NCBI GenBank assembly: GCA_949317995.1
Contig: OX439050.1
Coordinates: forward strand, 49,415,777-49,479,776
Reading direction: 5' to 3'
From: Acholoe squamosa
Taxonomy: Eukaryota; Annelida; Polychaeta; Phyllodocida; Polynoidae
Length of the DNA stretch: 64,000 bases
Every line of letters begins with the position of its first letter. Position 1 is the first letter of the stretch. The notes below the pieces were generated by a model. The model saw only the letters and a program-made list of their open reading frames with translations. It made no database searches and was not told where the DNA came from. Both the position numbers and the translations under genes were made by a program. Of this stretch, positions 47,873 to 60,074 are shown piece by piece.

Positions 47873-50800
47873 TTAATAATCTAACATCACTAATAGTGCT
47901 ACTGTAAGCAGTATCAGCCAACCAACTGTGATTGTGCTAACTAGGAGTGTGGAGGACGAGGCTGGAGCAGGCCATGGTGGGGACAGGGGGTCATCAGTAC
48001 ACATTGTTAGACCTGGCCCCACACACATAGCATACATCATAACATGTGCCACATAGGCATTCTCATGGGTACCTGAGAAAAGGTGGGCCCAGGGACCAAT
48101 TGCATAGATGCCAAGATCTTCTCCTCCATGGGTTTCATCAACAAGAGGCACAGGAGCTTCCTGCTGGTAGTTGGGATCATCTGCAATGAAAAAAGGACTC
48201 AGTTGCATATGATATGATTTGGCCTTTACATTTTGATTATATGAGCATGGAGTCAAGGTTATGTACTTTTTTCTATAAAAATGTGTTTCAATAGAGTTCT
48301 AAACTAAACTGCTTGAAGATGAATTATAAATGTTCGAAACATAGGAATCATACACAAAACAGCCCCTTCTCCCTATGCCATATACCCCAATAAAAGTTAT
48401 CTAATGGATGTTCTATCACTTGGGATTAGTTGTTTATAAAGGTCATATCCACTCTCCATATTACTAAAACACCACCCACCCAGAATGGCTATATCCTGAG
48501 TCAGGTTCCTACGCCCAGCAATGACTGTGCCATTTTTGTCTGTGTGGTGGTAAGCCCAACTAGGTCCATTGGCATAGGTGAGAACAGTGAATGGTAGACC
48601 ATCATCTGCCAGGTGACCCTCCACCTCAGTTCCCACCAAGTGCTGAGCAAGACCTGGTAGGCAATGCAAAATATACACTACATTTGATTGAAAAGGTAGC
48701 TATGTATCTTATGGCAAACAATGACATTGATTTTAAATAGTCTGCAGACTTTTAAAAAGTGTCATTGCATTCAAACATTAACAGTGATTGATATCTTGCA
48801 TACATCTACAGGAACGGAAAAGACAGAAATAATTATTATGTATATATGATATGATGCAAAATCCTTGTGTAAGAACTGATATGAAAAAAAAAATCAAATT
48901 TATGCATACGGCTAGGATTATTCATGATTAAAGGAATGTGACACATTATTCTTGGATATGAAAGGGCGGATATCTTACCAAAAATTGGGTTGTTAATGGG
49001 TGTGAGACCACCAATATCAAACACATGAGAGTGGTCTGCTGTAGCAATTAGCAGAGTATCCTTAAGATCAACCATGTCCAGAGCTGCTTGGATTGCATCC
49101 GAGAAGGCGACAGTATCATTGAGGGCTCTGAAGGCGCTACCCAGGTGGTGAGCGTGGTCAATACGAGCACCTGAAAAAAATTGATTTTGACCTTCTCTTT
49201 AGATCGGTCCACTCTCCACTGCACGCTAATGTTATTTAAGTTTTATGAATCTATTGAATCTATCTTGACTTCAAAGATGAATCTGAAGTAAAAAGTGGAA
49301 CTCAAACTTGAGAAGGTGAGTGATCAGTCAATCAAACTGTTAACTAAATATTTTTTACATATGAAACATTTAATGCAACTCTTATTATAGATCCTAGAAG
49401 TTGGAACATTTCCCATTAGGTTGATTCTACTAAGAGTGATTCACCTTCCACAAAAAGGAAGTACCCTTCTTTGGAGCGTTGTAGGATTTGAATAGCTTTA
49501 ACTGTCATTTCTTTGAGGGAAGGTTCGTCCCATCCACTTAGACTCTTGTTTATCCTGTCAACCTCATATTTCATGTGGCCATTTTCAAACATTCCTAGAG
49601 TGTATAATAATTATGTATAGCAGAAGTACCGGTATAGGATTGTTAATTAAAACAGATATCATAATTCATCAAAGATGACAAGGCTTATCTTTAACGTTGA
49701 AATCTGTACCTTAGATAAGAGCATCATTACCTTTGTCAAAAAAATATTTTTAAATATCTGTGACCCATCAAGGATGAACACCCCTCTGCGGGGAACTTTT
49801 AATTCCCCATTTGGCCACCAGGGGGCATTGGAGGGGCAAAATTACTCTAAAATCATTATAAACGTACATTTAGCTAATTTTTGCTGCATAATTCAATGGT
49901 CTCATTTAAAATGCACTATTTTCAATAGAAATGGCCCACATTTGAATAGTAAAATGTACATTTTTCATGGGAAATCAACCAATATGCCTGTTTCTTGTTG
50001 CCATGGCAACCGTTCCAATATTCAAAATTTGCAGATTTTAATGCCAGTTTTTGGTGAGTATCCCCAAAAATAGTAAAATGTACATTTTTCATGGGAAATC
50101 AACCTATATGCCTGTTCCTGGTTGCCATGGCAACCGTACCAATAATCAAAATTTGCAGATTTTAATGCCAATTTTTGGGGATACTCACCAAAAACCCAAA
50201 ATTGAAAACAGAAATTCAAAAGGCTGATTGATCGTGTTTTTAGACATTATTATGGTTTATAACATATTTATAGCTTAATCATTGATTTCAGATATGAATA
50301 ACATCCTATGTTCAAGGGGGGGGGGTTCTGACTAAACTACTAGGAATATTGAAGTCAATGATTTCTCATTTTAAAGTTCATGAGATGAACTTTGATAATG
50401 AATTTCCCTGCAGCGGGGTGTGTTTGCTTGCCTGGTCACATCTATTTGCACACAAGAATACATCATGGACAGTTGTACTTGTAGAGTTAATGTACGTTGA
50501 ATCTCAATGTAGTTTAGGACTAGGGATTACAGCAATAGATACTTTTGATATTAAGCATAATTTTTGTGTCATTAGCATCTAACATGACTAACAGGAACTA
50601 CAGTATAAGGTAATACTTTGTCAAAGGAGGAGGGAGTTTTCCCCCAATATATTGGTTAGTATATGCAAGCTACTTACCTAATAGATAATCAATAGAACTT
50701 ACATCAGCACTATCAAATTCCTCTTTGTTCTGAACATAGGCATACTTTTCATTTGCCTCCCTTTCTTTTTTATCTTTCCATTCCTACAGGAAAAAATATA

Positions 50801-53800
50801 TATTAACACGCTATGCTTGTCTATAGAGCTATACATTATTTGATCATCACATGATAATATCTGGCATTATATCCATAGTCTTTATGGGAGTTGATGACCT
50901 TATTACTATTGTAGTAGCCTATTGTAGAAGATAATATGTGATAAGCATGATAACCTGAATTAGGTCACGGCCATCCTCCCTCTCACCCTTCTTATCAGGG
51001 TATTCAGGGTCATTTTTGGTCTCAGGTAAGAACTTAGTCCTCCCGCCTCCAAGTAAAACCTGTAACATTAAAAGAGGCATTGGGATATCTCATGAAAACA
51101 AACACTAGCACTTTCACAGCATAATGATACAAGGTATTATCTCCATTATGTTAAACATGTAGACTGATCTAGCGTAGCACAAAAGTAATGTATTAGAATT
51201 TATGTAGTTCTAGGATTAGTAAGATTTCATCCCAGCTAGCACACACAACGAAATTTACATCACCTTTAAATGATCACCCGTCAGCTTTATAAAAATTGAT
51301 TTAAATTGCATGGCTTGTCGTATTCTAATTTTGATGTATCATTTTGTGGATATTGATTTACTGAAATATAATGGGAAATGAGAAGTCACTAACTCTGATG
51401 TAGTCATGTTCTTCAACCAATTGAAGAGCAAGGTCTTTACACTGGCTTCTTTGCCCAGGGGGTACTGCAGCATCTGTTTCAAAATTCCTATTAGGTGAGG
51501 CCCCATAGGCCTGGGCAGGAGAGGCATGTGTCAAACGTGCCGTGGTCACAATTCCAGTCCACTTTCCTGTAGAATTGCTCAGATTATTATTTTGTATTTA
51601 CCTTGAATATTACTGCTTAACATAACAGAAATCGACCCATTAATCTGGAACCTCCGCTGCTTTATTTACATGGTGCACATCTAGCCACTTTAGGAGAGGA
51701 TTTTGAACGCATTTTGCTAGTATCTATTTCTCTTCAATATTATCTTCTTGGGAAGGGTAAGTCTTAAAGGCATTGTTCCCATTAATTGTCATTTAGTATT
51801 TGGTAATGATATAGGCACGTGTAAGAGCATACATGACTGATATCTTGGCTTCAGATAAAGTGCCTTTATATCAAATGTTATGCTTTATGGAATATATGCC
51901 TACCTGCATTATGGGCATACTTTAAGATGGATGTCAGCGTGTTTTCTTCCACGAGATCACACCTGTCAAGTGGCACATTCTGGTTGACACCTATTGTTCT
52001 AGCATTGACCTTCTCTCCTGACAGCAAAGCTGCTGCTCCGCCAGCAGAATCTGTCACCATACGATCAACACAATAAGTCTGCAAATAAAGGGAGCAAGGA
52101 TCACGACATATATAACAAGCCTAAAGTTATAATGCACCTAAATACATCAGATGGGCCTTCCAGGGGTGAACGAAGTCAAGTATAATATAGTTGTGTTTAC
52201 TATTGCTGTTTTGGAGCATGGGGAAAGGTGTTGCATACAATAAAACTATGAGGTTTTTTTTCTCATGGTACGGTTATCTATCCACTTTTTAGCAATGTTT
52301 GCCCACATCTAATCACCCAATAACGCAGCAAGCAGCCAAGTGCAACCTATCCTTATAGCGTGAGGTACTGTCACTAATTGTTACTATTTATGGGTCTCTG
52401 CAGGCAACCAAACCAATGTACTGAATTGAACTCTGGATGTATGTAGGGTAAAGTGACAATATCCCACTTACTTGCATTTATGTATACACATGATATATGT
52501 AGGCTCTATTCAATAGGCTAATTCATGTAGATCCCCTATTAAGTCACATTGTCTACATGTGGTCAGGTAGATGCACCAGAAATGAATTGAAACCCCTTAA
52601 AAGAGACCACCCTTTTGCATGTTGATGTTTTTTATACCCTTTGTGCTAAAAAACAATATTTTGTCATACTTAGTAAAATGTGCACTACTATGAGGGACAG
52701 GCGCATGCCTCTTTGACGCATTGTATGACTTCACGATTGATCAAATGCAGCAGAGTTGTAACTCCAGAGCATGGCTAGTCTATTCCGAGTTAGCAGGTCG
52801 CCCCATGGGCGCCGCCATTACTGGAGCTTGTTACCAGCGAGTTCCACTGATAAGACCTATCAGATGGGTACCAGTCGGCCCCCGAGAGGACTGCAGTGAA
52901 TCGTTGGGCTTATCTCATTGGCTAATAAATAATCCTGCTAAGTCTGTATACGGCACATGGCTATTGTATTATTGACCAATGGGAGGCATCCCTGGCATAA
53001 ACTGCAGAGTCGGGGGCTGAAGGTGTTAGTCATAGTGGAGTCGGGGTCTAATGGCGGCCCCCAGCTGATAATGGCTATGTGAGCTATAGCCAAATGCTCT
53101 TCTTATTCTTTTTCTGACTCTGATTGCTTGTTTTCTTTGATAATTGGCATACAATACCCCAGCACGGGGTTCCTAAATGTGGTGAACTTCACTATTTTAT
53201 TCATAGCTATGCTTTGTAAAATCCTCCATACAGAATCAATGCAGTATCTGCTGCATTTGGTCAATTGTGACGTCACACAATGAATGCTTCAGAAGGGCCA
53301 GCCAATCTCCCTTGTAGCAGTGCATCTCTTACTAAGTATGTCAAAATCGTTATTATCAGCAGAAATGTTAGTAAAATGCATTAACATGAAAACGGGGTGG
53401 TCTTTTCTTTTAACACACTAGATTGTATCGGATTTTCTATTGTGAGATAAAGATATAAAACGCACTCTGCACATTCAATGTATCTTATTTGTGAGAAAAT
53501 ATAACTTTACATGCAGAATAAGTCCCAGAGCCATCATTATCAGACTGCAAGTAAATCAATGAGACATAGTCACCTTACCCTTTGCACTCAGCTGGAGGTC
53601 AACTGAGTACTGTACATCAATTAGTTTGCCCGCAGGGATCCATAAATAGAAACAGTATACAGTAACTGTGACTCAAGCTAAAGACTCTTTGGTCGTAGAA
53701 AGTCCTTATGTGATTTACCCCTTTGGACCCTAAGAATAGTAGGTGCACATGGTAGACGATTTGCGCAGTTCTATCCACAGGAATTTGGGTAAATTACTTC

Positions 53801-56800
53801 AATGTGCAAGAACACCACCCAGCTTTTGAGAGGCTAATCCAAAAGCCCCGCTCTGACACAAATGGTTTCTAGGTCACTTGAGGCAGCACTGATGGTAACC
53901 TACCAGTGCTCTACATTGAACTGGACGGTAAGGTGACGATTTTCCATAATCTTATGTATCTATTTTCCATTGTATAATTCGATATAGTTGAGATATTTTG
54001 AAAAGTAACTGCTGACGGTGCATACACTCGACCACGTGTATGCAATGTTTGCCTGCAGCTAACCAGCCATGGTGGTAGCAGTACTGACACAGGTCTAAAT
54101 GTCTTATCAACGAAGAAACGGTTTTAAACGTTTTGCCAAAAGACGTTGAAAGCGTTGTTTTCTTAAAGGGAATTAATCATCATTTTCTTAACGCAAAAAT
54201 ACAGCTCTTTGCCAAGTGGCATAAGGTGCTAAAATTATGATCCTACCCTCAGCAGGCCTCCATGTGGTAGCTTCTCAAAAGAGAGCTGTGCATCTGTGAA
54301 GCTCAAACCCTTATTTTGTGCATTATAAATTCGAGCTGCTGAAACAGTAGATAAACCCATTCCATCACCCAAAAACAAGATCACATTTTTGGCCTTGTTC
54401 AAATTGGGGCGAATTTTCAGTGCCTCCCTCAGGTCTTCCCTTGTTTGTGCAAACCATTCTGTTCTTGGTTCTGGAAAAGAAATGGAAAGAAATGAGAATT
54501 TCAAGTCTGATTCATTCTGTTCCCCTCTATGTGTATTTGACTCAGGTCAGTTCATGTACCTTATGTTTCCTAGCCAGTGGAGGGTCTGCAAAATAGTAGG
54601 TGAATTTGAATTAACAAAATTATATATATATTATCTGTATCCACATTTTACAACACTAAGTTTATAGCCACAGATTTCAAATAATGAAAAAGACAACATA
54701 TGCAAAACTGCTTTCTACCCTGCTAATAAAACTAATCTAGATCTCGTCATTTTACGTAGAACTGATGTACAGAAAAAAAAATGAACCTAATTATCTTAAC
54801 GTTAGTTGAAATGCCTAGCTTTCAAAGCCAAATTGGGAGTTTGCACGTGCCCAAACCACCAAACTTTTCTTAGGAGTTTACAGCTAACTATTAGAAAAAT
54901 TTCCTAACTTGCCTGAATTTTACTAGGTATCAAACACCATTTTCCTTGGTCTGCTCTCATTTATAGATGATTCCTAAACTCAGAGTGACACTTGAAGACA
55001 GGGTTTTAACACAAAAGAATAGCGTTGACCAGCATTTTTAAGCTAAAGGTGCAGCTTTTACCCTAGGATGTAGCTTAAGGCCTATAGGGTTTCATGGCTA
55101 TTTCTTTATTTCAATTATTGATTTAGCATTGTAAACTCTATGTTATGTAGGGTTTAGACACCCACAGCAGTGCCTCATCATTTGTGGGCCAATGGGGTAG
55201 AACGCACCTCTGGGGGGGGATTTTTAGTACTGGGTTTCACCACCAGGGGGCAGTATATATATGGGTAAAACATTGAAAAATATGCTAAAAAATACTTTAG
55301 ACCAATTTTTGATAAGGAATCCAGTGGTATGCTAAAAATTATTCCATCTCAACTGAAAACGTTCCATTTTTGGAATGTTGGTTGCCATGGAAACATAGAA
55401 AATTGGTAGATAGGGCAAATTCTGGTTGCCATGGAAACCATTCCAATATTCCAATTGGGAATCTTTGCCACAAACCTTTTTTGAAATTCCATCAGGAACC
55501 AAGAAGGGAAAACAGAGCTTAAAAATTCCCTCTAGAACCAATTTTTTCTTTGGTTATGTTTCCATAAATCTGTATTTTGTTTGCATTATTATTGTTTATG
55601 ATAGGATATAATGCATTTAGAGCTTATTTCCCATTTTCAGTTGTACACACCAACCTCGGTTTGACAGGCAATTACAGCAAAACTACTAGGGATATTTAAG
55701 TTCAAAATATCTAATTTTAAAGCCCATGACTTAACCCTTAAGAAGCAATTTCCCCCAGGAGGCATGTTTCCCTCATCTGGTCACATTTTTGAAGCATGTT
55801 GTATGCCTCTCATTATTTCAACCCTTAAGCTATATTGCTCTGGGTTTATAACATGGTCACAGACTCACCACTCTAGACATGTGAGTAGATTTGAATATCC
55901 ATAAAACAGGTGTTTTACATTCTCCTTTCTTCCTCCATGAATTATTTCTAAAGTTATCAGGTGTATTTTGGTAATTATTATGTCATGTTGAATTATGAAA
56001 GCCTTATTATGCTAATAGTCATTGAAATTGCCACCATTTTTATATCTATGGGCTTCCACATGATATCCATATACCGGAAAAATCCTCATGCAAACCACAC
56101 TGCCACCTGGTGGGAAGAAAACTACTATCCCTTAGACAAAACTACTACCACTTAGACAAAGTAACCAACTTTTTCTTTAGGCTAAGTCAAGTCGGCTTGC
56201 CTAATTAGGTTAGTCAATACTGCTAAGATGTTAGTCAGATGTTAGTCATGTGTTGGGGGTTTTGCCTAATTAGGTGTTTCTCCTAAGTTAGATTAGATTT
56301 ACTAATGTGGATTTTTTTTTGTGTGTGGGTTTTTACGTAGGCTATGTGAATTGCACGACATGTGGTAGCTACATAATTTATCCTCTTTTTTGTAGATGGA
56401 GAGGAGAGTATGGAGAGGTGCTGTCTAAATAAATCTTGAGCCTGAATGTAAACAATCTGCATCTAGGTTAAATTCTTCTACAAATTTTATGGGCATGAAT
56501 GCAGCACGAAATATGACTGACACTGAGTGTTGTTATTAATGTGATCACGCAGTGGGATCCAATGTCCAGCTGTGATAGAAATTATGAAATTTAACAGAGT
56601 ATATCTAAGATATGTGTATGCCTTTAAGGAAGACAGCAGCAATGTAATCTCCCAGTTCCTGCACTCTTCCTATGAACGCTAGAAGCTGGCAATTGACGCC
56701 CTTGGTGGGGGTCGTATGTCACATGTTGATTTTAAGAAATGCCCATGCCCTATGTCACTAAGCAAAAATCCATGTATCTAGTGTTACTAACATAGCTATA

Positions 56801-57612
56801 ATCCTATTATGCCTCTAAGGGGCTTATTACTAGGATGTACATAGTAACGTTCATGGATACTCTTCCATTCAGATCATAGGCCTACCTGATGACATTATAC
56901 AAGTAAAGCCCATAAAAAAAAGCGAAAGAAAACATGTGTTATTGGACATCCCACTTTGAAGATTATAAGGGAGTGGTCATTATTTATCAACAGGGGGTTG
57001 TGGGTTTTCGCGCAGACGCGCGAAAATCTTTTACGCCCCCCCTCGACGGCAGTAAAAGATTTTTGCGCCGGTGCACACCCTCTTTGATCTATAGTAGCGC
57101 GCGGGCTTTTTGCTAAAATGACGGTAAATTTTTTTAGCCCCCCCTCAAGAGGGGTCAATTTTTTTAGCCCCCCTTCGAGAGGGGTCAGAATTTTTTACAC
57201 CCCCCCTCAAACTCACCACCCCCCTGTTGATAATAAATGACCACTCCCTAAGACGGTAAGACCAAAAGGTGCATTCTGAAGCTTTCTGAGGATGATTGAG
57301 ACCTTCTCTATGCCATATCCATGAATAATTACATATGTGCTCCCCTATCTAAGGGCATATATGCATATGATGGTCATGTGGTAAAGAAATCCCACACAAA
57401 TATTTACAAAAGCTGTCACATTGTAAAAGTCATCACTTTTTAAGAGAGAATAAAAAGTGTAAGAAGCAAAATTCCGGCTTCAGACACAACATCTGGAAAA
57501 ATTAAAAAAACATTAAAATGTGGGTAAGCCCTTAACACTTACGATCCACAAGGCTCTGTGTAGGGGAAATGATCAGCAGTGTTATCCACAAATGTGTGAA
57601 CTGGGTAGCCAT
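47873..57612 (-). CDS. Secreted, GPI-anchored alkaline phosphatase, 10 exons
   Basis: Phosphomonoesterase at the outer cell surface. Exons (5' to 3'): 57612-57543, 54470-54247, 52078-51904, 51566-51394, 51059-50955, 50783-50678, 49594-49445, 49170-48979, 48653-48480, 48180-47873. All phases agree; 1677 bases, 558 aa. Residues 1-20 form a signal peptide (hydrophobic WITLLIIS). Metal and catalytic residues are present with mammalian spacing: D59 (LFLGDGMG), nucleophile S109 (TDSAGG), H170 and S172 (THASPA; Thr in mammals), E334, D339 and H343 (VEGARIDHAHH), D380 and H381 (TADHSHVF), H474 (DETHGGED). The D380-H474 interval is 19 residues longer than in human placental enzyme. The C-terminus is a Ser/Pro/Ala linker followed by a hydrophobic tail, as for GPI anchoring. 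All introns are GT-AG. Large introns carry repeats (49770, 52597, 54830, 56969). No poly(A) signal was identified. Confidence 0.95.
49770..50240 (+). repeat. CTCF/X-box repeat, copy 2
   Basis: In intron 6 of the phosphatase gene. GGCCACCAGGGGGCATTG (49813-49830) is a strong CTCF-like core. GTTGCCATGGCAAC, the perfect palindromic X-box, occurs at 49997-50010 and 50121-50134 because a ~124-base segment is duplicated in tandem. Confidence 0.7.
52597..53413. mobile_element. ~0.8-kb MITE with nested inverted repeats
   Basis: Outer ends: TTAAAAGAGACCACCC at the left and GGGTGGTCTTTTCTTTTAA at the right. Inner arms of about 35 bases (52721-52756 and 53246-53284) pair over CTGCTGCATTTG and its complement with about four mismatches. 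No coding capacity. It lies in intron 2 of the phosphatase gene, as do 51905-54246 generally. Confidence 0.7.
54830..56320. repeat. Element family B, copy 2, with nested CTCF/X-box repeat
   Basis: The outer part matches 11519-12300 (TTGGGAGTTTGCACGT, AATCCTCATGCAAACCACAC, TGCCACCTGGTGGG, CTAAGTTAGATTAGA). Inserted in it, about 55195-55760, is copy 3 of the CTCF/X-box repeat, with CACCACCAGGGGGCAGTA (55238-55255) and GTTGCCATGGAAAC at 55381-55394 and 55425-55438. Intron 1 of the phosphatase gene. Confidence 0.65.
56969..57248. mobile_element. 280-bp PIF/Harbinger-like MITE
   Basis: The terminal inverted repeats read GGGAGTGGTCATTATTTATC and, at the right, GATAATAAATGACCACTCCC, extending inward to CAACAGGGGG. 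TAA flanks both sides (56966-56968 and 57249-57251), matching the 3-bp TWA target duplication of PIF/Harbinger elements. The interior is C/G-rich with TTTTTTAGCCCCCC repeats. In intron 1 of the phosphatase gene. Confidence 0.85.
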
Positions 57613-58697
57613 TCCTGTGAGTTTTAGTGCTACTCTGAGACCAGTGTGTGCTTCCAATGCAACTAGGTTTTAAACTAGTTGTTTGTTTGGACAGTAACGT
57701 CTGGGAGGACGCATCTGTGACCTATTATAGCAACTAGAACAGGAGGTCAAGGTCTGTCAGGGTAGTCGCCACTGGCAGTGCATGTTGGCATGGATTTTGA
57801 ATTAACACTCGAGGAATAGATGATAACCTTCCTCATGAACTCTCATACCAAGGTCCTTATTGGGTTCTTGGTTAGAGTGCATGCCAAGATGAAAGCCATG
57901 ACAAAATTAAGTTGCAGACTTGAAATCATGGTCTATTTGGAGAGAACCCTTAATTGATACCTTTTTCACAGGAATGGTATTAATACATGCTCTTTTGTTA
58001 TAACAAATAGTCAACCTCTAATAGAAAGCATTGATACAACTCCAGAGTCAGCCACTTAGGGAGCGAAATTGATGTTAATATCTAAATTTATAACGTTTAT
58101 ACTTGTTAAGTTCACATTGACTTGAGATGAACTTGTCAATTATGTGCTAAGCTCTAACCAGCAAAGGCCCACTGAGGGTTGTTTCAAATAAAGTAAGGCA
58201 TTGCAGACGGATTATATGACACAAAAATAACAATAATCAATGTTATAAACACAAAGCAAGGATGTACTATATTGTTTTATTTTTTCCTGTGTTAGAATCA
58301 GGTCAAATATCAATGGGCACTAGAATATATAATAATGTGACGTGGACTAGGAGAATGGACCTTATTTTCCCTGAAATAAGGTCCCTTTTCGCAGATCCTG
58401 TCACATATACACATGTATATATCATTTAGTCCATGAATAGGTTCTTCATCAGTGCATGATTTGTACACCAGTTAAGTCTTGTTCAGTTTAGACTGTTTCA
58501 ACTTAAGGTAGGAACTCACTCGGATTGAACCTAGCGAGTTACCAGCTACTCCAAGCAAGGTAGTCCGTAGTAGGGGAGAGAGGATACAAAATCATTATGA
58601 AAAAATAAATCAGAAATAACTTAAGTCTCTTTTAGGTGATGCAATTTGGGAATGATCAATAATAAATTTCTATATCCTCTGTGGGATATTCTGCTGA

Positions 58698-58700
<3 letters not shown>
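57613..58700. other. Upstream region of the phosphatase gene
   Basis: Holds the 5' untranslated sequence and promoter of the phosphatase gene, but no TATA box or other element can be assigned. A small hairpin (GGACCTTATTT/AAATAAGGTCC) lies at about 58357-58384; a similar one occurs near 36495. Nothing else recognised. Confidence 0.4.

Positions 58701-58744
<44 letters not shown>
58701..58744. repeat. (TA)n tract, retrotransposon target site
   Basis: TA repeat immediately left of the Ngaro-like element; the matching right part is 63596-63613. The element appears to have inserted inside one TA array. Confidence 0.9.
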
Positions 58745-58749
<5 letters not shown>

Positions 58750-58955
58750 AACTATATACACTCGTGTATATATATATAATTAACCGCGAACGGTTAGGGA
58801 CTATTTGCAGCGCGCATTGGTATCTATGATGTCATAGCATGACGTCATGGTCAACACTCCTCCAGTATATAAGAGGGGATTTTCAAGGTAACGGTCAATT
58901 GGCTCGTTTTCACCTGTACAGGTAACACCACGCTGGGTGTTCCCTGGAATTTTAA
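58745..58955 (+). repeat. Split direct repeat A1 (promoter-bearing left end)
   Basis: Aligned without visible mismatch to A2 (63106-63316). Contains the short inverted repeat ACCGCGAACGGT and a TATA-like box. Confidence 0.95.
58866..58873 (+). promoter_or_regulatory. TATA-like box of the retrotransposon
   Basis: TATATAAG lies about 120 bases before the gag ATG, inside repeat A1, and recurs in A2. Its position suggests the element's own pol II promoter. Confidence 0.5.
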
Positions 58956-58993
58956 CGGTTTTTCTTGATTGAAATTTGATTTTTCAAATCAAG

Positions 58994-60026
58994 ATGGGGA
59001 GGAAATCAACTAGAGTTGCCAAAGCGGCTATGGCCTCCAAAAAATCGGCCAAATCGGCTAAGAAAACGGTGGAATCGGCCAATTTAGGACTTCCGAGTGA
59101 GTTGGATTCGTCTTGTGTGGATCGGAGATCTACATCGCCAGACCATGCTAGGGTGTTAGAAGGCAACCAATTCATTGACCAGACGGAGAGGCTGGAGTCG
59201 TTAGAGGATGAACTATGCAATATCAAAGGTTTGCTACAGGAGCTGGTGGCTGGAAAGGACAAGAAAGACGAGACGAAGCCTACGGAGGGGGCGTGGCAGC
59301 ATACACGTGCGAATGTTTGTCAACGGCCGGTGACGTCATCGCATCGAGAGCGCAGCCGCGTAACCAGGCAGCGGTCTCCTAGCGTCCTTAGCGACGGTTC
59401 GAAATGGGACGAAGTCGGGCATCGTGGTCGTCGCCGGAGATCAAAATCATCTTTCTCCACTCGTCACAGACCTCGGTCGTCTTCAGGAGGGTCGTCAGTA
59501 GATTCTTCTACATCCAAGCTTCACACCAATACCAAATATGGTGAGTTTGACCACGAAATATATGTAAAAAAACGGGAAAAGATAGATACCGTTGAGAAAT
59601 TGATGTTAGTCAACTTGAACTTTATCTTAGATTATTACAAAGAGAACAGTGATGTAGAAGGCATGTTGAGGCATCTCCAAGTCCTGGTTGAAAAAGCTGG
59701 GACAAGAATGTATACAGTAGCAGCCCTATTGGCTTACGATAAATCGGTTAGGACCAGGGCTTAAGGATGGGATAGAGGCCTTTGGAGTGATAGACAACTC
59801 TGACATTCTTAGGCACCTATCATATGATGGTACTGTTCAAGCACAGAAGGCTTATGCTACTAAGACTAGGAATGGTTTCAAACAGAAAATCTCAAATAAC
59901 TCCTGCTATGCTTTTAATAGAGCAGAAGGTTGTGTACGGGACCCCTGTAAATACAAACATGTCTGCAGTGGTTGCGGCTCCTCAGGTCATGGTAAAACTG
60001 AATGCCAGAAGGCCAGGAGTGAATAG
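58994..60026 (+). CDS. Gag-like protein of the Ngaro-like element, frameshifted
   Basis: Nucleocapsid-type protein that packages element RNA. The first frame (58994-59764, 256 aa) is basic and serine-rich (MGRKSTRVAKAAM, RSRVTRQRSPS), with a conserved-looking alpha-helical C-terminal part. It hits TAA at 59762, while the other frame continues smoothly (GLKDGIEAFGVIDNSD) to 60026. This second part has a CCCH finger (C-x8-C-x4-C-x3-H in CYAFNRAEGCVRDPCKYKH) and a zinc knuckle C-x2-C-x4-H-x4-C (CSGCGSSGHGKTEC). A one-base indel near 59750-59765 is the simplest explanation; programmed frameshifting is possible but no slippery heptamer was recognised. Confidence 0.75.
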
Positions 60027-60074
60027 GAAACTGCAGGTGGTCGATATCCCATAGCTGGTAATGATTTTTGTTTG

